Position numbers and translations under genes: made by a program. This document shows, in pieces, positions 54,073-64,000 of a stretch of 64,000 nt of DNA. The notes beneath the pieces are model-generated. The model was given only the letters and a program-made list of their open reading frames with translations. It was not told the origin of the DNA and made no database searches. Source of the DNA: Paraburkholderia rhynchosiae (GTDB lineage: Bacteria; Pseudomonadota; Gammaproteobacteria; Burkholderiales; Burkholderiaceae); the NCBI RefSeq assembly GCF_002879865.1, contig NZ_PNXY01000002.1, forward strand, positions 1 to 64,000, in the 5' to 3' direction. Numbering within the stretch: the first letter of the stretch is position 1; the number at the start of each line of letters is the position of its first letter.

Positions 54073-55401
54073 ATGGCCGATCTGCGCTGTACGATTGCCG
54101 GCATTACATCGCCGAATCCCTTCTGGCTTGCGTCCGCGCCGCCGACCGACAAAGCCTATAACGTGAACCGTGCGTTCGAAGCCGGTTGGGGCGGCGTGGT
54201 GTGGAAGACGCTCGGCCTCGATCCCCATGTGGTCAACGTGAGTTCGCGTTACGGCGCGGTGCAATGGAACGGTCAACGCATGGCCGGGCTGAACAACATC
54301 GAGTTGATTACCGACCGCCCACTTGACGTCAACCTGCGCGAGATCGCGCAAGTGAAACGCGACTGGCCCGAGCGCGCAATGATCGTCTCGCTGATGGTGC
54401 CGTGCAACGAAAGCGACTGGAAATGGATTTTGCCGCTTGTTGAAGACACCGGCGCCGACGCGGTCGAATTGAATTTCGGCTGTCCGCACGGCATGAGCGA
54501 GCGCGGCATGGGCGCCGCGGTCGGCCAGGTGCCCGAGTACATCGAGATGGTCACGCGTTGGGTGAAGGAGGGCACGAAGCTGCCGTGCCTCGTCAAGCTC
54601 ACACCGAATATCACCGACATTCGCCTCGGCTCGCGTGCGGCCTATAAGGGCGGCGCGGACGGTGTATCGCTGATCAACACGATCAATTCGATCGTCGCCG
54701 TCGATCTCGACGCGATGTCGCCGTTGCCGATGGTCGATGGCAAGGGCACGCACGGCGGTTATTGCGGCCCGGCGGTGAAGCCGATTGCACTGAACATGGT
54801 CGCTGAAATCGCTCGTGACGTCGAAACACCGAACCTGCCGATTTCGGGCATCGGCGGCATCTCGACCTGGCGCGATGCGGCGGAATTCATGGTGCTGGGC
54901 GCGGGCAGCGTGCAGGTTTGCACGGCGGCGATGCACTACGGCTTTCGTATCGTCGAGGACCTCGCCGACGGCCTGTCGAACTGGATGGACGAAAAAGGCT
55001 ACGCGACGCTCGACGACATTCGCGGCCGCGCGGTGCCGAACGTCACGGACTGGCAGTACCTGAACCTCAAGTACGACATCAAGGCGCGCATCGACCAGGA
55101 CAAGTGCATTCAGTGCGGCCTGTGCCATATCGCCTGCGAGGACACCGCGCACCAGGCCATCATGAAAGAAAAAGATGGCGTCCGGCATTTTGAAGTGATC
55201 GACTCCGAATGTGTGGGCTGCAATCTATGCATGCACGTGTGTCCGGTCGAGCAGTGCATCACGATGGAGCGCGTGGACAACGGCGAGTACGCAAACTGGA
55301 CCACGCATCCGAACAATCCGTCGCGCGTGAATGCGGCAGAGAGTCAGGTGGAGAAGGCGGCCGCAAGCGCCGAGGCAGCCCATGCGATAAAAGCTGCCTG
55401 A
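54073..55401 (+). CDS. preA: Dihydropyrimidine dehydrogenase, catalytic subunit PreA
   Basis: A 442-residue FMN protein. The catalytic barrel (about 1-330) carries the active-site Cys in ELNFGCPHGMSERGMGAAV and the FMN-binding IGGISTWRDAAEFMVLGA. The C-terminal part has two 4Fe-4S clusters (CIQCGLCHIACED and CVGCNLCMHVCPVEQC). It reduces the pyrimidine ring with electrons from PreT. AAGGAG precedes the ATG at 54073. Confidence 0.93.
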   Translation: MADLRCTIAGITSPNPFWLASAPPTDKAYNVNRAFEAGWGGVVWKTLGLDPHVVNVSSRYGAVQWNGQRMAGLNNIELITDRPLDVNLREIAQVKRDWPERAMIVSLMVPCNESDWKWILPLVEDTGADAVELNFGCPHGMSERGMGAAVGQVPEYIEMVTRWVKEGTKLPCLVKLTPNITDIRLGSRAAYKGGADGVSLINTINSIVAVDLDAMSPLPMVDGKGTHGGYCGPAVKPIALNMVAEIARDVETPNLPISGIGGISTWRDAAEFMVLGAGSVQVCTAAMHYGFRIVEDLADGLSNWMDEKGYATLDDIRGRAVPNVTDWQYLNLKYDIKARIDQDKCIQCGLCHIACEDTAHQAIMKEKDGVRHFEVIDSECVGCNLCMHVCPVEQCITMERVDNGEYANWTTHPNNPSRVNAAESQVEKAAASAEAAHAIKAA

Positions 55402-55528
55402 AAGAAGAGCTATTCGTCGTAGTGAAGCGCTTGCACTGCACCTGGTGTTTTCCCGGCATTTTCCTTTTTAACGCCCGACGCGCCGACAGAAGCCGCGCGG
55501 GCTTCAACGATCTAGTGGAGATCTTTTG

Positions 55529-57040
55529 ATGAAGCAGACCGCGCAACCCGTCGATCCGCAATTCGCGGCCGGCGCGCAAGGCAGCAGTCTTTACAACGAC
55601 GACCTTGCGCCAACCGGCACGGCGCAGCGCACCTGGCGCTGGTATCACTTCGCCGCCCTGTGGGTGGGCATGGTGATGAATATCGCGTCGTACATGCTTG
55701 CCGCCGGATTGACAGAGCAGGGCATGTCGCCGTGGCAGGCGGTGCTGACCGTGCTGCTAGGTAACCTGATCGTGCTCGTGCCGATGCTGATGATCGGCCA
55801 CGCGGGCGCGAAGCACGGCATTCCGTATGCGGTGCTGGTGCGCTCGTCGTTCGGTACGCAAGGAGCAAAGTTGCCGGCAATGCTGCGCGCAATCGTCGCT
55901 TGCGGCTGGTACGGCATTCAGACGTGGCTCGGCGGCAGCGCGATCTATACGCTGCTGAACATTCTCACCGGCAACGCGCTGCACGGCGCGGCCTTGCCGT
56001 TTCTCGACATCTCCGTTGCACAACTCGCCTGTTTCCTCGTGTTCTGGGCATTGCAGATTTACTTCATCGTGCATGGCACGGATTCGATCCGCTGGCTCGA
56101 AAGCTGGTCGGCCCCGATCAAGATCGTGATGTGCGTTGTGCTCGTCTGGTGGGCCACATCGAAGGCGGGCGGGCTCGGCTCGATGCTGGAGGCGCCATCG
56201 CAGTTCGTGCCGGGCGGCAAGAAAGAAGGCATGTTCTGGGTTACGTTCTGGCCGAGTCTCACGGCGATGGTCGGCTTCTGGGCAACGCTCGCGCTGAACA
56301 TTCCTGACTTCACGCGTTTTGCAAAAACGCAGCGCGATCAGATTGTCGGCCAGTCGATCGGCTTGCCGGTGCCGATGGCCTTGCTCTCGGTGATCTCCGT
56401 GGTGGTGACGTCCGCCACCGTGGTGATCTACGGCAAGGCGATCTGGGACCCGATCGATCTGACGAGCCGCATGACGGGCATTGGCGTTGGCGTCGCACTC
56501 ATCATCCTCACACTCGACACGATGTGCTGCAATCTCGCGGCGAATCTCGTCGGGCCTGCGTATGATTTTTCGAGCTTGTGGCCGAAGGGCATTTCGTATC
56601 GCGTGGGCGGCATGATCACCGCGACGATCGCAATCGTCATGATGCCGTGGAAGATTCTCGCTACCACGCAGGGCTATATCTTCACGTGGCTCGTCGGCTA
56701 TTCGGCGCTCCTCGGTCCGGTGGCGGGCATTCTGATGGTCGACTACTTCCTGATTCGCGGCACGCGTCTCGATACGCGCGAACTGTTCGACGAGCGCGGC
56801 GAATACAGCTATACCGGCGGCTGGAATATCGGAGCCGTGGTGGCGCTCGTGATCGGCGTGCTGCCGAATCTGCCCGGCTTCTTGCACACCGCGTTTCCCG
56901 CTTCGTTCGCCAATGTGCCGTCGATCTTCAATACGCTCTATACGTATGCATGGTTTGTCGGGCTCGCATTGGCGTCGATCGTGTATAGCGCATGGATGAA
57001 GCTCAGCAAGGGACCCAGCGCGCGCGTCGCAAGTGCGTGA
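55529..57040 (+). CDS. NCS1-family nucleobase transporter
   Basis: A 503-residue transporter with about twelve membrane segments. It shows the NCS1 landmarks SYMLAAGLTEQGMSPWQAVL, GIQTWLGGSAIYTLLNIL, FWATLALNIPDFTRFAK and a long loop with GILMVDYFLIRGTRLD. The ATG at 55529 is preferred to a TTG at 55526 because GTGGAG lies eight bases before it. It most likely imports uracil, thymine or a hydantoin, from its place between preA and the hydantoinase. Confidence 0.88.
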   Translation: MKQTAQPVDPQFAAGAQGSSLYNDDLAPTGTAQRTWRWYHFAALWVGMVMNIASYMLAAGLTEQGMSPWQAVLTVLLGNLIVLVPMLMIGHAGAKHGIPYAVLVRSSFGTQGAKLPAMLRAIVACGWYGIQTWLGGSAIYTLLNILTGNALHGAALPFLDISVAQLACFLVFWALQIYFIVHGTDSIRWLESWSAPIKIVMCVVLVWWATSKAGGLGSMLEAPSQFVPGGKKEGMFWVTFWPSLTAMVGFWATLALNIPDFTRFAKTQRDQIVGQSIGLPVPMALLSVISVVVTSATVVIYGKAIWDPIDLTSRMTGIGVGVALIILTLDTMCCNLAANLVGPAYDFSSLWPKGISYRVGGMITATIAIVMMPWKILATTQGYIFTWLVGYSALLGPVAGILMVDYFLIRGTRLDTRELFDERGEYSYTGGWNIGAVVALVIGVLPNLPGFLHTAFPASFANVPSIFNTLYTYAWFVGLALASIVYSAWMKLSKGPSARVASA

Positions 57041-57080
57041 GAAAACTGCATACGTGATAGCGAAACATACAAGCTCATAA

Positions 57081-58544
<1,464 letters not shown>

Positions 58545-58562
58545 AGCCTCGGCTATCCACCT

Positions 58563-58600
58563 ATGCGGCGCGGCGTGCAAGCCCGCGCCGCATTTCCTTT
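58563..58600 (+). terminator. Terminator after the hydantoinase gene
   Basis: ATGCGGCGCGG (58563-58573) pairs perfectly over 11 bases with CCGCGCCGCAT (58583-58593) around a 9-base loop, followed by TTCCTTTC. It closes the pyrimidine cluster. Confidence 0.8.
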
Positions 58601-58793
58601 CGTTGCTGCGCGTTCGCTGCAGCATGACGCGTCTCGCGTTTTCCCCGATGGCGCCCCGCCTACTTCCATGTTGCGATGCATGCCGCGTCGTCGCATCTGC
58701 TGTAAAGTTCAAAGTCATGTGATAGTGGAGACTATGGCTGCGGCTTAGCACGGATGCGCATATGGATTGGAAAGCTGATCCTTTGTAAAAACG

Positions 58794-58875
58794 CAGGCCG
58801 TTTGCTACAGTCCGCCCACTCCGCCGGGCGCAAGCGCCGGCGGGACTGCCAACACGAGTCCAGGCAAACGGCCTG
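58794..58875 (+). promoter_or_regulatory. Structured 5' leader before the ABC transporter (riboswitch-like candidate)
   Basis: A nested inverted-repeat structure. The outer stem is a perfect 12-base pair: CAGGCCGTTTGC (58794-58805) with GCAAACGGCCTG (58864-58875). Inside lies CAGTCC (58808-58813) with GGACTG (58843-58848), and within it a GC-rich hairpin CCGCCG/CGGCGG with GCG-CAAG-CGC at the tip (58821-58843). GAGTCC at about 58856-58861 could compete for the same partner. The outer stem ends 21 bases before the ATG and next to the AGGGAG binding site. No T run follows, so it is not a plain terminator. No known riboswitch class was recognised. Confidence 0.6.
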
Positions 58876-58895
58876 GCCACTTTAGGGAGCCACTC

Positions 58896-59678
58896 ATGAA
58901 GTCGATTCGTTCCATTCTGCTGATTGCGCTGTTTCATGCGGTCACCGTGAGCCCCGTATTCGCGGCCGATGAACTCGCGCAGATCAAGTCCTCCGGCGTA
59001 TTCAGGATCGGTACGGAAGGCACCTATGCGCCATTCACGTATCACGATGAATCGGGCAAGCTGACCGGCTTCGACGTGGAGATCGGCACGCAGATTGCGC
59101 AGCATCTCGGCGTCAAGCCGCAATTCGTCGAAGGCAAGTGGGACGGGCTGATCGCCGGTCTCGACGTGAACCGCTACGACGCGGTGATCAACGAAGTCGC
59201 CGTGACAGACGCGCGCAAGGCCAAATACGATTTTTCGGACCCGTACATCACATCGCACGCGGCGCTGATCGTGCGCTCGGACAACAGCGCGATCAAGACC
59301 TTCGACGATCTGAAGGGCAAGAAGTCGGCCAACACCCTGACCAGCAATTTCGGCAAGATTGCGGCGGCGCACGGCGCGGAAGTGATTCCCGTGCAGGGCT
59401 TCAATGAATCAATCGATCTGCTGACCGCGGGCCGCGTGGATGCCACCGTTAACGACTCGCTGTCGTTCCTCGACTTCAAGAAGCACAAGCCGGATGCCAA
59501 GGTAAAGATCGCCACGCTGGATACGTCGCCGGAAAGCAGCGACAAGTCCGCGGTGCTGATCCGCAAGGGCAGCCCTGAACTCGTCGCGGCGATCAACAAG
59601 GCGCTCGCGGACATCAAGAAAGACGGCACCTACGCGAAGATCTCGCAGAAGTATTTCGGCAAAGACGTCTCCAAATAA
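58896..59678 (+). CDS. Cystine-type ABC transporter, substrate-binding protein
   Basis: A 260-residue periplasmic protein. The signal peptide ends near FAA at residue 24. The mature part matches the TcyJ/FliY family wording: GTEGTYAPFTYHDESGKLTG, FDVEIGTQIAQHLGVKP, GKWDGLIAGLDVNRYDAVIN and DARKAKYDFSDPYITSHAAL. It ends IKKDGTYAKISQKYFGKDVS. Cystine is the best guess, by resemblance to E. coli TcyJ. AGGGAG precedes the ATG. It sits behind the structured leader described above. Confidence 0.85.
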   Translation: MKSIRSILLIALFHAVTVSPVFAADELAQIKSSGVFRIGTEGTYAPFTYHDESGKLTGFDVEIGTQIAQHLGVKPQFVEGKWDGLIAGLDVNRYDAVINEVAVTDARKAKYDFSDPYITSHAALIVRSDNSAIKTFDDLKGKKSANTLTSNFGKIAAAHGAEVIPVQGFNESIDLLTAGRVDATVNDSLSFLDFKKHKPDAKVKIATLDTSPESSDKSAVLIRKGSPELVAAINKALADIKKDGTYAKISQKYFGKDVSK

Positions 59679-59699
59679 ACGCCTTTCGCGAGTCTGAAT

Positions 59700-60377
59700 A
59701 TGCCGGCATGGTTGCATCTGATGGCGCAGTCGCTGTGGCCACTGCTATATGCGGGGCTCGTGTTCACGGTGCCGCTCACGTTGGCGTCGTTCGCGATCGG
59801 GCTCGCTCTCGCGTTTATCGTCGCGCTCGTGCGGCTATTCGGGCCGAAGTGGGCGGTGGCGGGCGTGCGCTTCTACGTGTGGCTCTTTCGCGGCTCCCCG
59901 TTGCTCGTGCAACTATTCGTGATCTTCTACGGATTGCCGAACGTGGGTATCGTGCTCGATCCGTTGACGGCGGCGATCATCGGCTTCTCGCTGAATGTGG
60001 GTGCCTACAACTCGGAAGTGATCCGCGGCGTGATCGAGTCGATCCCGAAAGGGCAGTGGGAAGCCGCGTATTCGATGGGTATGACGCGCGAGCAGGCGCT
60101 GCGCCGCGCGATCCTGCCACAAGCGGCGCGCGTCGCATTGCCGCCGCTGTCGAACTCATTTATCGCGCTCGTGAAGGACACGTCGCTCGCAGCCGTGCTG
60201 ACGGTGCCCGAAGTGTTCCAGGCAGCACAGCGAATTGCTTCGGTCACCTATGAACCTTTGATTCTCTATACCGAGGCGGCGCTGGTGTATCTGCTGTTCA
60301 GTTCAGTGCTGTCGTCGGCGCAAGTGAGGCTCGAACGCAAGTTCGGTCGTCATGCACTTTTTCAGGCGGGCAGCTGA
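59700..60377 (+). CDS. Amino acid ABC transporter, permease
   Basis: A 225-residue permease with five membrane segments. The EAA loop is EQALRRAILPQAARVALPPL, and the wording FRGSPLLVQLFVIFYGLPN and GAYNSEVIRGVIESIPKGQW is typical of the His/Glu/Arg/cystine permease group. It forms the membrane channel with the ATPase encoded next, which its stop overlaps by one base (TGATG). Confidence 0.92.
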   Translation: MPAWLHLMAQSLWPLLYAGLVFTVPLTLASFAIGLALAFIVALVRLFGPKWAVAGVRFYVWLFRGSPLLVQLFVIFYGLPNVGIVLDPLTAAIIGFSLNVGAYNSEVIRGVIESIPKGQWEAAYSMGMTREQALRRAILPQAARVALPPLSNSFIALVKDTSLAAVLTVPEVFQAAQRIASVTYEPLILYTEAALVYLLFSSVLSSAQVRLERKFGRHALFQAGS

Positions 60378-61144
60378 TGATCCGGCTTGAAAAAATCGAT
60401 AAGTATTTTTCCGGGCACCGTGTGCTCAATTCGGTCGATCTGCACCTCGCACAAGGCAACGTCACCGCGTTGATCGGACCTTCTGGCAGCGGCAAAAGTA
60501 CGCTCTTGCGCTGCGTGAATCTGCTGGAAATTCCCGAGGCGGGTTCGCTCGAAATCGGCGATCAGCAACTCGCGTTCAGTCCCGACGAGCGGCCCTCGCG
60601 CGAAACGGTGCTGACGATTCGCCGCCGCACGGGCATGGTGTTTCAGAACTTCCAGTTGTTTCCGCATCTCACGGTGCGTCAGAACGTGATGGAAGGCTTG
60701 CTGACCGTGCTGAAGTGGGACAGGCAAAAGGCGCGGGCTCGCGCGGACGAATTGCTGGAGAAGGTTGGCATCGCGCACAAGGGCGATGCGTGGCCCATCA
60801 CTTTGTCCGGCGGACAGCAGCAGCGCGTGGCGATTGCGCGTGCGCTGGCGCCGTCGCCGGAAGTGTTGTTGTGCGATGAACCGACGTCGGCGCTCGATCC
60901 CGGCCTCGCCGCGGAAGTGGTGGAAGTGCTCAAGCAACTCGCCAGCGAAGGCATGACCATGCTGATGGCGACCCACGATTTGCGGCTCGCCGCCACCATC
61001 GCGCGCGATGTGGTGTTTCTTAACAACGGCGTGGTGGTGGAGTCCGGCCCGTCGCGCGATGTTTTCATGCGGCCGCAGCAGGAGGAAACCGCGCGCTTCG
61101 TGTCGACGCTGACACACAGCTTGCCTGATGAATGGACCGAGTGA
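60377..61144 (+). CDS. Amino acid ABC transporter, ATP-binding protein
   Basis: A 255-residue ABC ATPase. It has Walker A IGPSGSGKSTLLRCVN, the signature LSGGQQQRVAIARALA, Walker B VLLCDEPTSALDPGLAAEVV and the switch His in MATHDLRLA. It is the third gene of the transporter operon and energises cystine-type uptake. The end lies 58 bases before the terminator hairpin. Confidence 0.93.
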   Translation: MIRLEKIDKYFSGHRVLNSVDLHLAQGNVTALIGPSGSGKSTLLRCVNLLEIPEAGSLEIGDQQLAFSPDERPSRETVLTIRRRTGMVFQNFQLFPHLTVRQNVMEGLLTVLKWDRQKARARADELLEKVGIAHKGDAWPITLSGGQQQRVAIARALAPSPEVLLCDEPTSALDPGLAAEVVEVLKQLASEGMTMLMATHDLRLAATIARDVVFLNNGVVVESGPSRDVFMRPQQEETARFVSTLTHSLPDEWTE

Positions 61145-61201
61145 AGCGGGGCTGAGAGAGTACGTCTGATAAGAATAGCCGCTGACGTATGCGGCAAAAA
61201 T

Positions 61202-61240
61202 GAAGGGGCGTCCCGGCTTCGAGGCGCCCCTTCTTGCATG
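61202..61240. terminator. Shared terminator between the ABC operon and leuA
   Basis: GAAGGGGCG (61202-61210) pairs perfectly with CGCCCCTTC (61225-61233) around a 14-base loop. On the minus strand the stem is followed by ATTTTTG, which suits leuA termination; on the plus strand only a short C/T stretch follows. Bidirectional use is likely. Confidence 0.7.
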
Positions 61241-61270
61241 TCAGGCCATCACAGCCTCGTCACCGATGTG

Positions 61271-62998
61271 TCACGCCTCGGCGCGCTCGGCTTCGTCGTT
61301 GAGCGCCGTTTCGAAGAACCGTTCTTTGGACTCCGCATTTGCGCGAGCATAGGCGCGGTTCACGCCGCTGATCACCGCGCGAATCGACGCAGTCACCAGA
61401 TTGGCGTCGATGCCCACGCCGAACGCGCTGCCGGTCACGTCCGCGCCGGCCATTTCGGCGACGGCGACCGCGCGCGCATCGGCGCCTTGCGTCAACGCGC
61501 GCTCCTCATAGTGTTGAATGCTCACGGGCACACCCATCGCGTGCATCAATGCGTCGAGCGGACCATTACCTTCGCCGTTCAGCACACGCCGCGTGCCATT
61601 GATATCGACCGTGAGCTTGATGTGCTCGCGTCCGTCCTGCTCGGACAGGCTGTGGCCGACGTAATGAACCGGCGTCGTGTTCTGCACGTACTCCTGCTGG
61701 AACAGTCCCCAGATTTGCGACGGCGTGACTTCCTGGCCGCTGTCGTCGGTAAAGCGCTGCACGGCCGAGCTGAAATCCACTTGCAAGCGGCGCGGCAACA
61801 CGACGCCGTAGCTCTGTTCGAGCAGATAAGCGATGCCGCCTTTGCCCGACTGGCTGTTCACGCGAATCACGGAATCGTAAGTGCGGCCGAGGTCGTTCGG
61901 ATCGATTGGCATATACGGCACCTCCCAGACAGCGTCGGGCTTCTGCACCGCGAAGCCCTTCTTGATCGCGTCCTGATGCGAGCCGGAGAACGCGGTGAAC
62001 ACCAGATCGCCGACATACGGATGACGCGGATGCACCGGCAACTGCGTGCATTCCTCGGCCGTGCGCGCGACTTCGTTGATGTTCGAGAAGTCGAGCTCGG
62101 GATCGACGCCTTGCGTGTACAGATTCAGCGCGAGCGTCACGAGGTCCACGTTGCCGGTGCGTTCACCGTTGCCGAACAGGCATCCTTCGACGCGATCGGC
62201 GCCCGCCATCACCGCGAGTTCCGCTGCGGCCACGGCGGTGCCGCGATCGTTATGCGGATGCACGGACACGATCAACGAATCGCGGCGCGTGAGATTGCGG
62301 TGCATCCATTCGATCTGGTCCGCGTAGACGTTCGGCGTGGCCATTTCGACGGTGGCCGGCAGATTGACGATGGCCTTGTGCTCTGGCGTCGGTTGCCAGA
62401 TGTCGAACACGGCGTCGCAGACTTCCTTCGCGAATTCGAGTTCGGTGCCGCTGAACACTTCGGGGCTGTATTGCAGCGTGAAATGCGTTTCCGGCGCGGC
62501 ATCGGCGAGACGCTTCATCGTGCGAGCGGCTTTTTGCGCGAGTTCCTTGACGCCGTTCTGGTCGAGCCCGAACACGATCTTGCGGAATTCCGGCGCGGTT
62601 GCGTTGTACAGATGGACGATCGCGCGCGGCGCGCCACGCAAAGATTCGAAGGTGCGTTCGATCAGATCGTCGCGGGCCTGCGTCAACACTTCGATCGTGA
62701 CGTCGTCGGGAATGTGGCCGCCTTCGATCAACTCGCGCACGAAGTTGAAATCCGTCTGCGATGCCGACGGAAACGCCACTTCGATTTCCTTGAAGCCGAT
62801 CCGCACCAGCGTCTTGAACATGCGCATTTTGCGCTCTGCGTTCATCGGCTCGAACAGCGCCTGGTTGCCATCGCGCAGGTCGGTGCTCATCCAGATCGGC
62901 GCCCGCGTGATGGTGCGCGACGGCCACTGGCGGTCCTTCAAATCGATGGGCTTGAACGAGCGGTACTTGGTAGCAGGGTTCTTCAACATTTTCATCAT
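61271..62998 (-). CDS. leuA: 2-isopropylmalate synthase, long (type 2) form
   Basis: A 575-residue enzyme from the ATG at 62998 (ATG codons at 62995 and 62989 and a TTG at 63013 are also in frame; the family opening [10 protein letters not shown] begins at 62989). The barrel shows [37 protein letters not shown] and [20 protein letters not shown]. The C-terminal regulatory domain (about 440-570) has [20 protein letters not shown]. It condenses acetyl-CoA with 2-oxoisovalerate in leucine synthesis and is feedback-inhibited by leucine. It is the only structural gene behind the leader peptide upstream. Confidence 0.93.
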   Translation of the reverse strand: MMKMLKNPATKYRSFKPIDLKDRQWPSRTITRAPIWMSTDLRDGNQALFEPMNAERKMRMFKTLVRIGFKEIEVAFPSASQTDFNFVRELIEGGHIPDDVTIEVLTQARDDLIERTFESLRGAPRAIVHLYNATAPEFRKIVFGLDQNGVKELAQKAARTMKRLADAAPETHFTLQYSPEVFSGTELEFAKEVCDAVFDIWQPTPEHKAIVNLPATVEMATPNVYADQIEWMHRNLTRRDSLIVSVHPHNDRGTAVAAAELAVMAGADRVEGCLFGNGERTGNVDLVTLALNLYTQGVDPELDFSNINEVARTAEECTQLPVHPRHPYVGDLVFTAFSGSHQDAIKKGFAVQKPDAVWEVPYMPIDPNDLGRTYDSVIRVNSQSGKGGIAYLLEQSYGVVLPRRLQVDFSSAVQRFTDDSGQEVTPSQIWGLFQQEYVQNTTPVHYVGHSLSEQDGREHIKLTVDINGTRRVLNGEGNGPLDALMHAMGVPVSIQHYEERALTQGADARAVAVAEMAGADVTGSAFGVGIDANLVTASIRAVISGVNRAYARANAESKERFFETALNDEAERAEA

Positions 62999-63034
62999 CC
63001 GTGGGTTCGACAAGCGGGTAGTCGACCGGACGAC

Positions 63035-63074
63035 AAAAACGCAAAGCAGCGCCGCCGGTCGGAAACCGGGGCTG
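63035..63074 (-). promoter_or_regulatory. Candidate leuA attenuator hairpin
   Basis: On the minus strand CAGC-C-CCGGT pairs with ACCGG-CGGC-GCTG (plus-strand 63047-63074) and a TTTTT run (63035-63039) follows seven bases later. It lies between the leader peptide stop and leuA. The gap of seven bases before the T run is longer than usual, so the exact terminator fold is uncertain. Confidence 0.45.
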
Positions 63075-63110
63075 GTCAGTTACTGGGAAATCATGCGGTG
63101 CTTCGGTGTT

Positions 63111-63191
63111 TCAGATGGAAGCGCGCAGCAGCAGACCTAGCCCGGTAGAGCGGGCTAGTAGTAGAGATAGGGTGGTCTGGGCGCGGTACAT
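63111..63191 (-). CDS. leuL: Leucine-rich leader peptide of leuA
   Basis: A 26-residue open frame, MYRAQTTLSLLLARSTGLGL followed by LLRASI, ending 112 bases before leuA. Eight of 26 residues are leucine, in the run Leu-Ser-Leu-Leu-Leu and Leu-Gly-Leu-Leu-Leu. Five of the eight use the CTA codon, which is rare in GC-rich Burkholderiaceae, and three use CTG. An in-frame ATG at 63209 would give 32 residues with ten leucines. Neither start has a clear ribosome binding site. The 8-bp hairpin at 63137-63158 lies inside the frame. The arrangement fits ribosome-mediated attenuation by leucine. Confidence 0.78.
   Translation of the reverse strand: MYRAQTTLSLLLARSTGLGLLLRASI
63137..63158 (-). promoter_or_regulatory. 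Hairpin overlapping the leader leucine codons
   Basis: CTAGCCCG (63137-63144) pairs perfectly over eight bases with CGGGCTAG (63151-63158) around a six-base loop. Two leucine codons (CTA) of the leader lie in the stem, so ribosome stalling there would decide whether it forms. Confidence 0.65.
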
Positions 63192-63423
63192 AGTGCGCAA
63201 TAGGAACATATTATTGGGACGGCGTCAAGGGCGGGGCGGCAATGCGAGGGCGGCAACGGAGCGAGCCGGGTCTTCGGGCGGTATGCGGGTTTTGTGTGTG
63301 CCCCGAGGCGTGATGCGGTATGCCTTGCTGACTTGTCGTCCGGTCACGTTGTGACATGGCTGAATCCGGGAAGCGTGGCGATGCTGGTCATCGCCTCAAG
63401 CGCGAGACAGCGAGCGGGTGTAC

Positions 63424-63454
63424 GTGACGATTGCAACGGCTCCTAAGCTACAAT
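63424..63454 (+). promoter_or_regulatory. Promoter of the right-edge lipoprotein gene
   Basis: TACAAT at 63449-63454 is a good -10. TGACGA about 18 bases upstream could be the -35. It lies 29 bases before the ATG. Confidence 0.45.
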
Positions 63455-63483
63455 TCCCGACGGCTTGAAAAACGGAACGTCAA

Positions 63484-64000
63484 TGAAGATTCGGATTCTC
63501 ACTATCGCTTGCGCCACGACCGCTGCGGCACTCCTCGCGGCCTGCACGGCTGTCTATAAGAACTCGGACGCGTGCGAGCAGATGATGCGAAGCAAGCTGG
63601 CGGAAACTTCATCGGATACGCTGAAGATCGGCCATACGGGCGCCGGTATCGACGGTTCGCGTGTGGTGGTGGAAGGCTCCATTGAACATGTGATGACGGC
63701 GTCGGAGGTTGCCGCAGCCGCCGCTGCGCCGCGTGCTGGTTCGGGTTCCAAGGCTTCAGTTGGGACGGCTGCGTCGGGCGTACTGGCGGCTTCGGCTTTG
63801 TCCGCTTCCGGGGTTTCCGCTGGGTCGGCGGCTATCGGTGTTACGGCTTCGGGGGCTTCGAACGCGCTTGCGGTCGAGAGGTTGGCGGGGGCGTCGGCTG
63901 GGTCGGGGTCGTCGTCCAACGTGGGCGGATTGGGCGCTTCAGATGCGGCTGCGTCGTTGATGGCGTCCGAACCGCGGGCGCTTGCGCTGAAGCCGGCAAA
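63484..64000 (+). CDS. Ala/Ser/Gly-rich lipoprotein (cut by window end)
   Basis: An open frame of 172 codons from the ATG at 63484 to the window end, with no stop yet. The signal ends in lipobox LLAAC (Cys21). A short folded part follows (DACEQMMRSKLAETSSDTLK and GAGIDGSRVVVEGSIEHVMT), then from about residue 80 a low-complexity Ala, Ser, Gly stretch. GGAAC precedes the ATG. It is divergent from leuA. The family is not recognised. Confidence 0.7.

Noticed and set aside
61238..63148. 636-codon plus-strand open frame opposite leuA
   Set aside because: Antisense shadow; leuA is unmistakable on the minus strand.

Overview
The window looks like chromosomal DNA of a Burkholderiaceae beta-proteobacterium, most likely Paraburkholderia or a close relative. 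The reasons are the high GC content, the boxABC/boxR benzoyl-CoA epoxidation genes, a single-locus Tad pilus cluster, and NRAMP, DAACS and cystine-type ABC transporters in a Burkholderia-like arrangement. I see no tRNA, rRNA or CRISPR array. Every call rests on reading the sequence; no database search was run.

Layout. (1) 1-5335: the edge of an IS630-type transposase, then a compact cassette of a small exported protein, a PAP2 phosphatase, two four-repeat DUF347 membrane proteins around a lipoprotein, and an OmpR/QseC-type two-component system. It reads as an accessory envelope or stress module. (2) 5336-15402: a loosely packed region with a beta-propeller-like lipoprotein, an NRAMP-related transporter lacking the canonical metal motifs, several small exported or membrane proteins, a HypT-like LysR regulator, a DAACS symporter, and a tandem-domain Asp/Glu racemase in which one domain has lost a catalytic cysteine. 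(3) 15890-27301: a Tad/Flp pilus locus, with tadG/tadE on the minus strand and flp-tadV-rcpC-rcpA-cpaD-like-tadZ-tadA-tadB-tadC-tadD on the plus strand. (4) 27318-32906: a Pim-like beta-oxidation operon (two acyl-CoA dehydrogenases and a FadB/PimF-type bifunctional enzyme) with a divergent LysR regulator. (5) 33022-39438: small genes, a chemoreceptor, a Tat-exported phospholipase C, a lipoprotein and an SPFH protein. (6) 39724-50144: the aerobic benzoyl-CoA (box) pathway, as two divergent arms around boxR. (7) 50211-58544: a RutR-type repressor and a complete reductive pyrimidine degradation cluster (carbamoylase, PreT, PreA, NCS1 transporter, dihydropyrimidinase). (8) 58794-61144: a cystine-type ABC transporter behind a structured RNA-like leader. 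(9) 61271-64000: leuA with a leucine-rich leader peptide, then a lipoprotein cut by the window end.

How the parts fit. Benzoate is activated by benzoate-CoA ligase, epoxidised by BoxAB, opened by BoxC and oxidised by BoxD; the acyl-CoA products could feed beta-oxidation of the kind encoded at 27318-31848. Uracil-type pyrimidines would be imported by the NCS1 carrier, reduced by PreTA, opened by the hydantoinase and cleaved by the carbamoylase to a beta-amino acid. A near-perfect RutR-like operator lies just downstream of a good promoter for that operon. The best candidates for new biology are the DUF347/PAP2/two-component cassette, the folded leader before the ABC transporter, the asymmetric racemase, and the leader peptide and attenuator of leuA.
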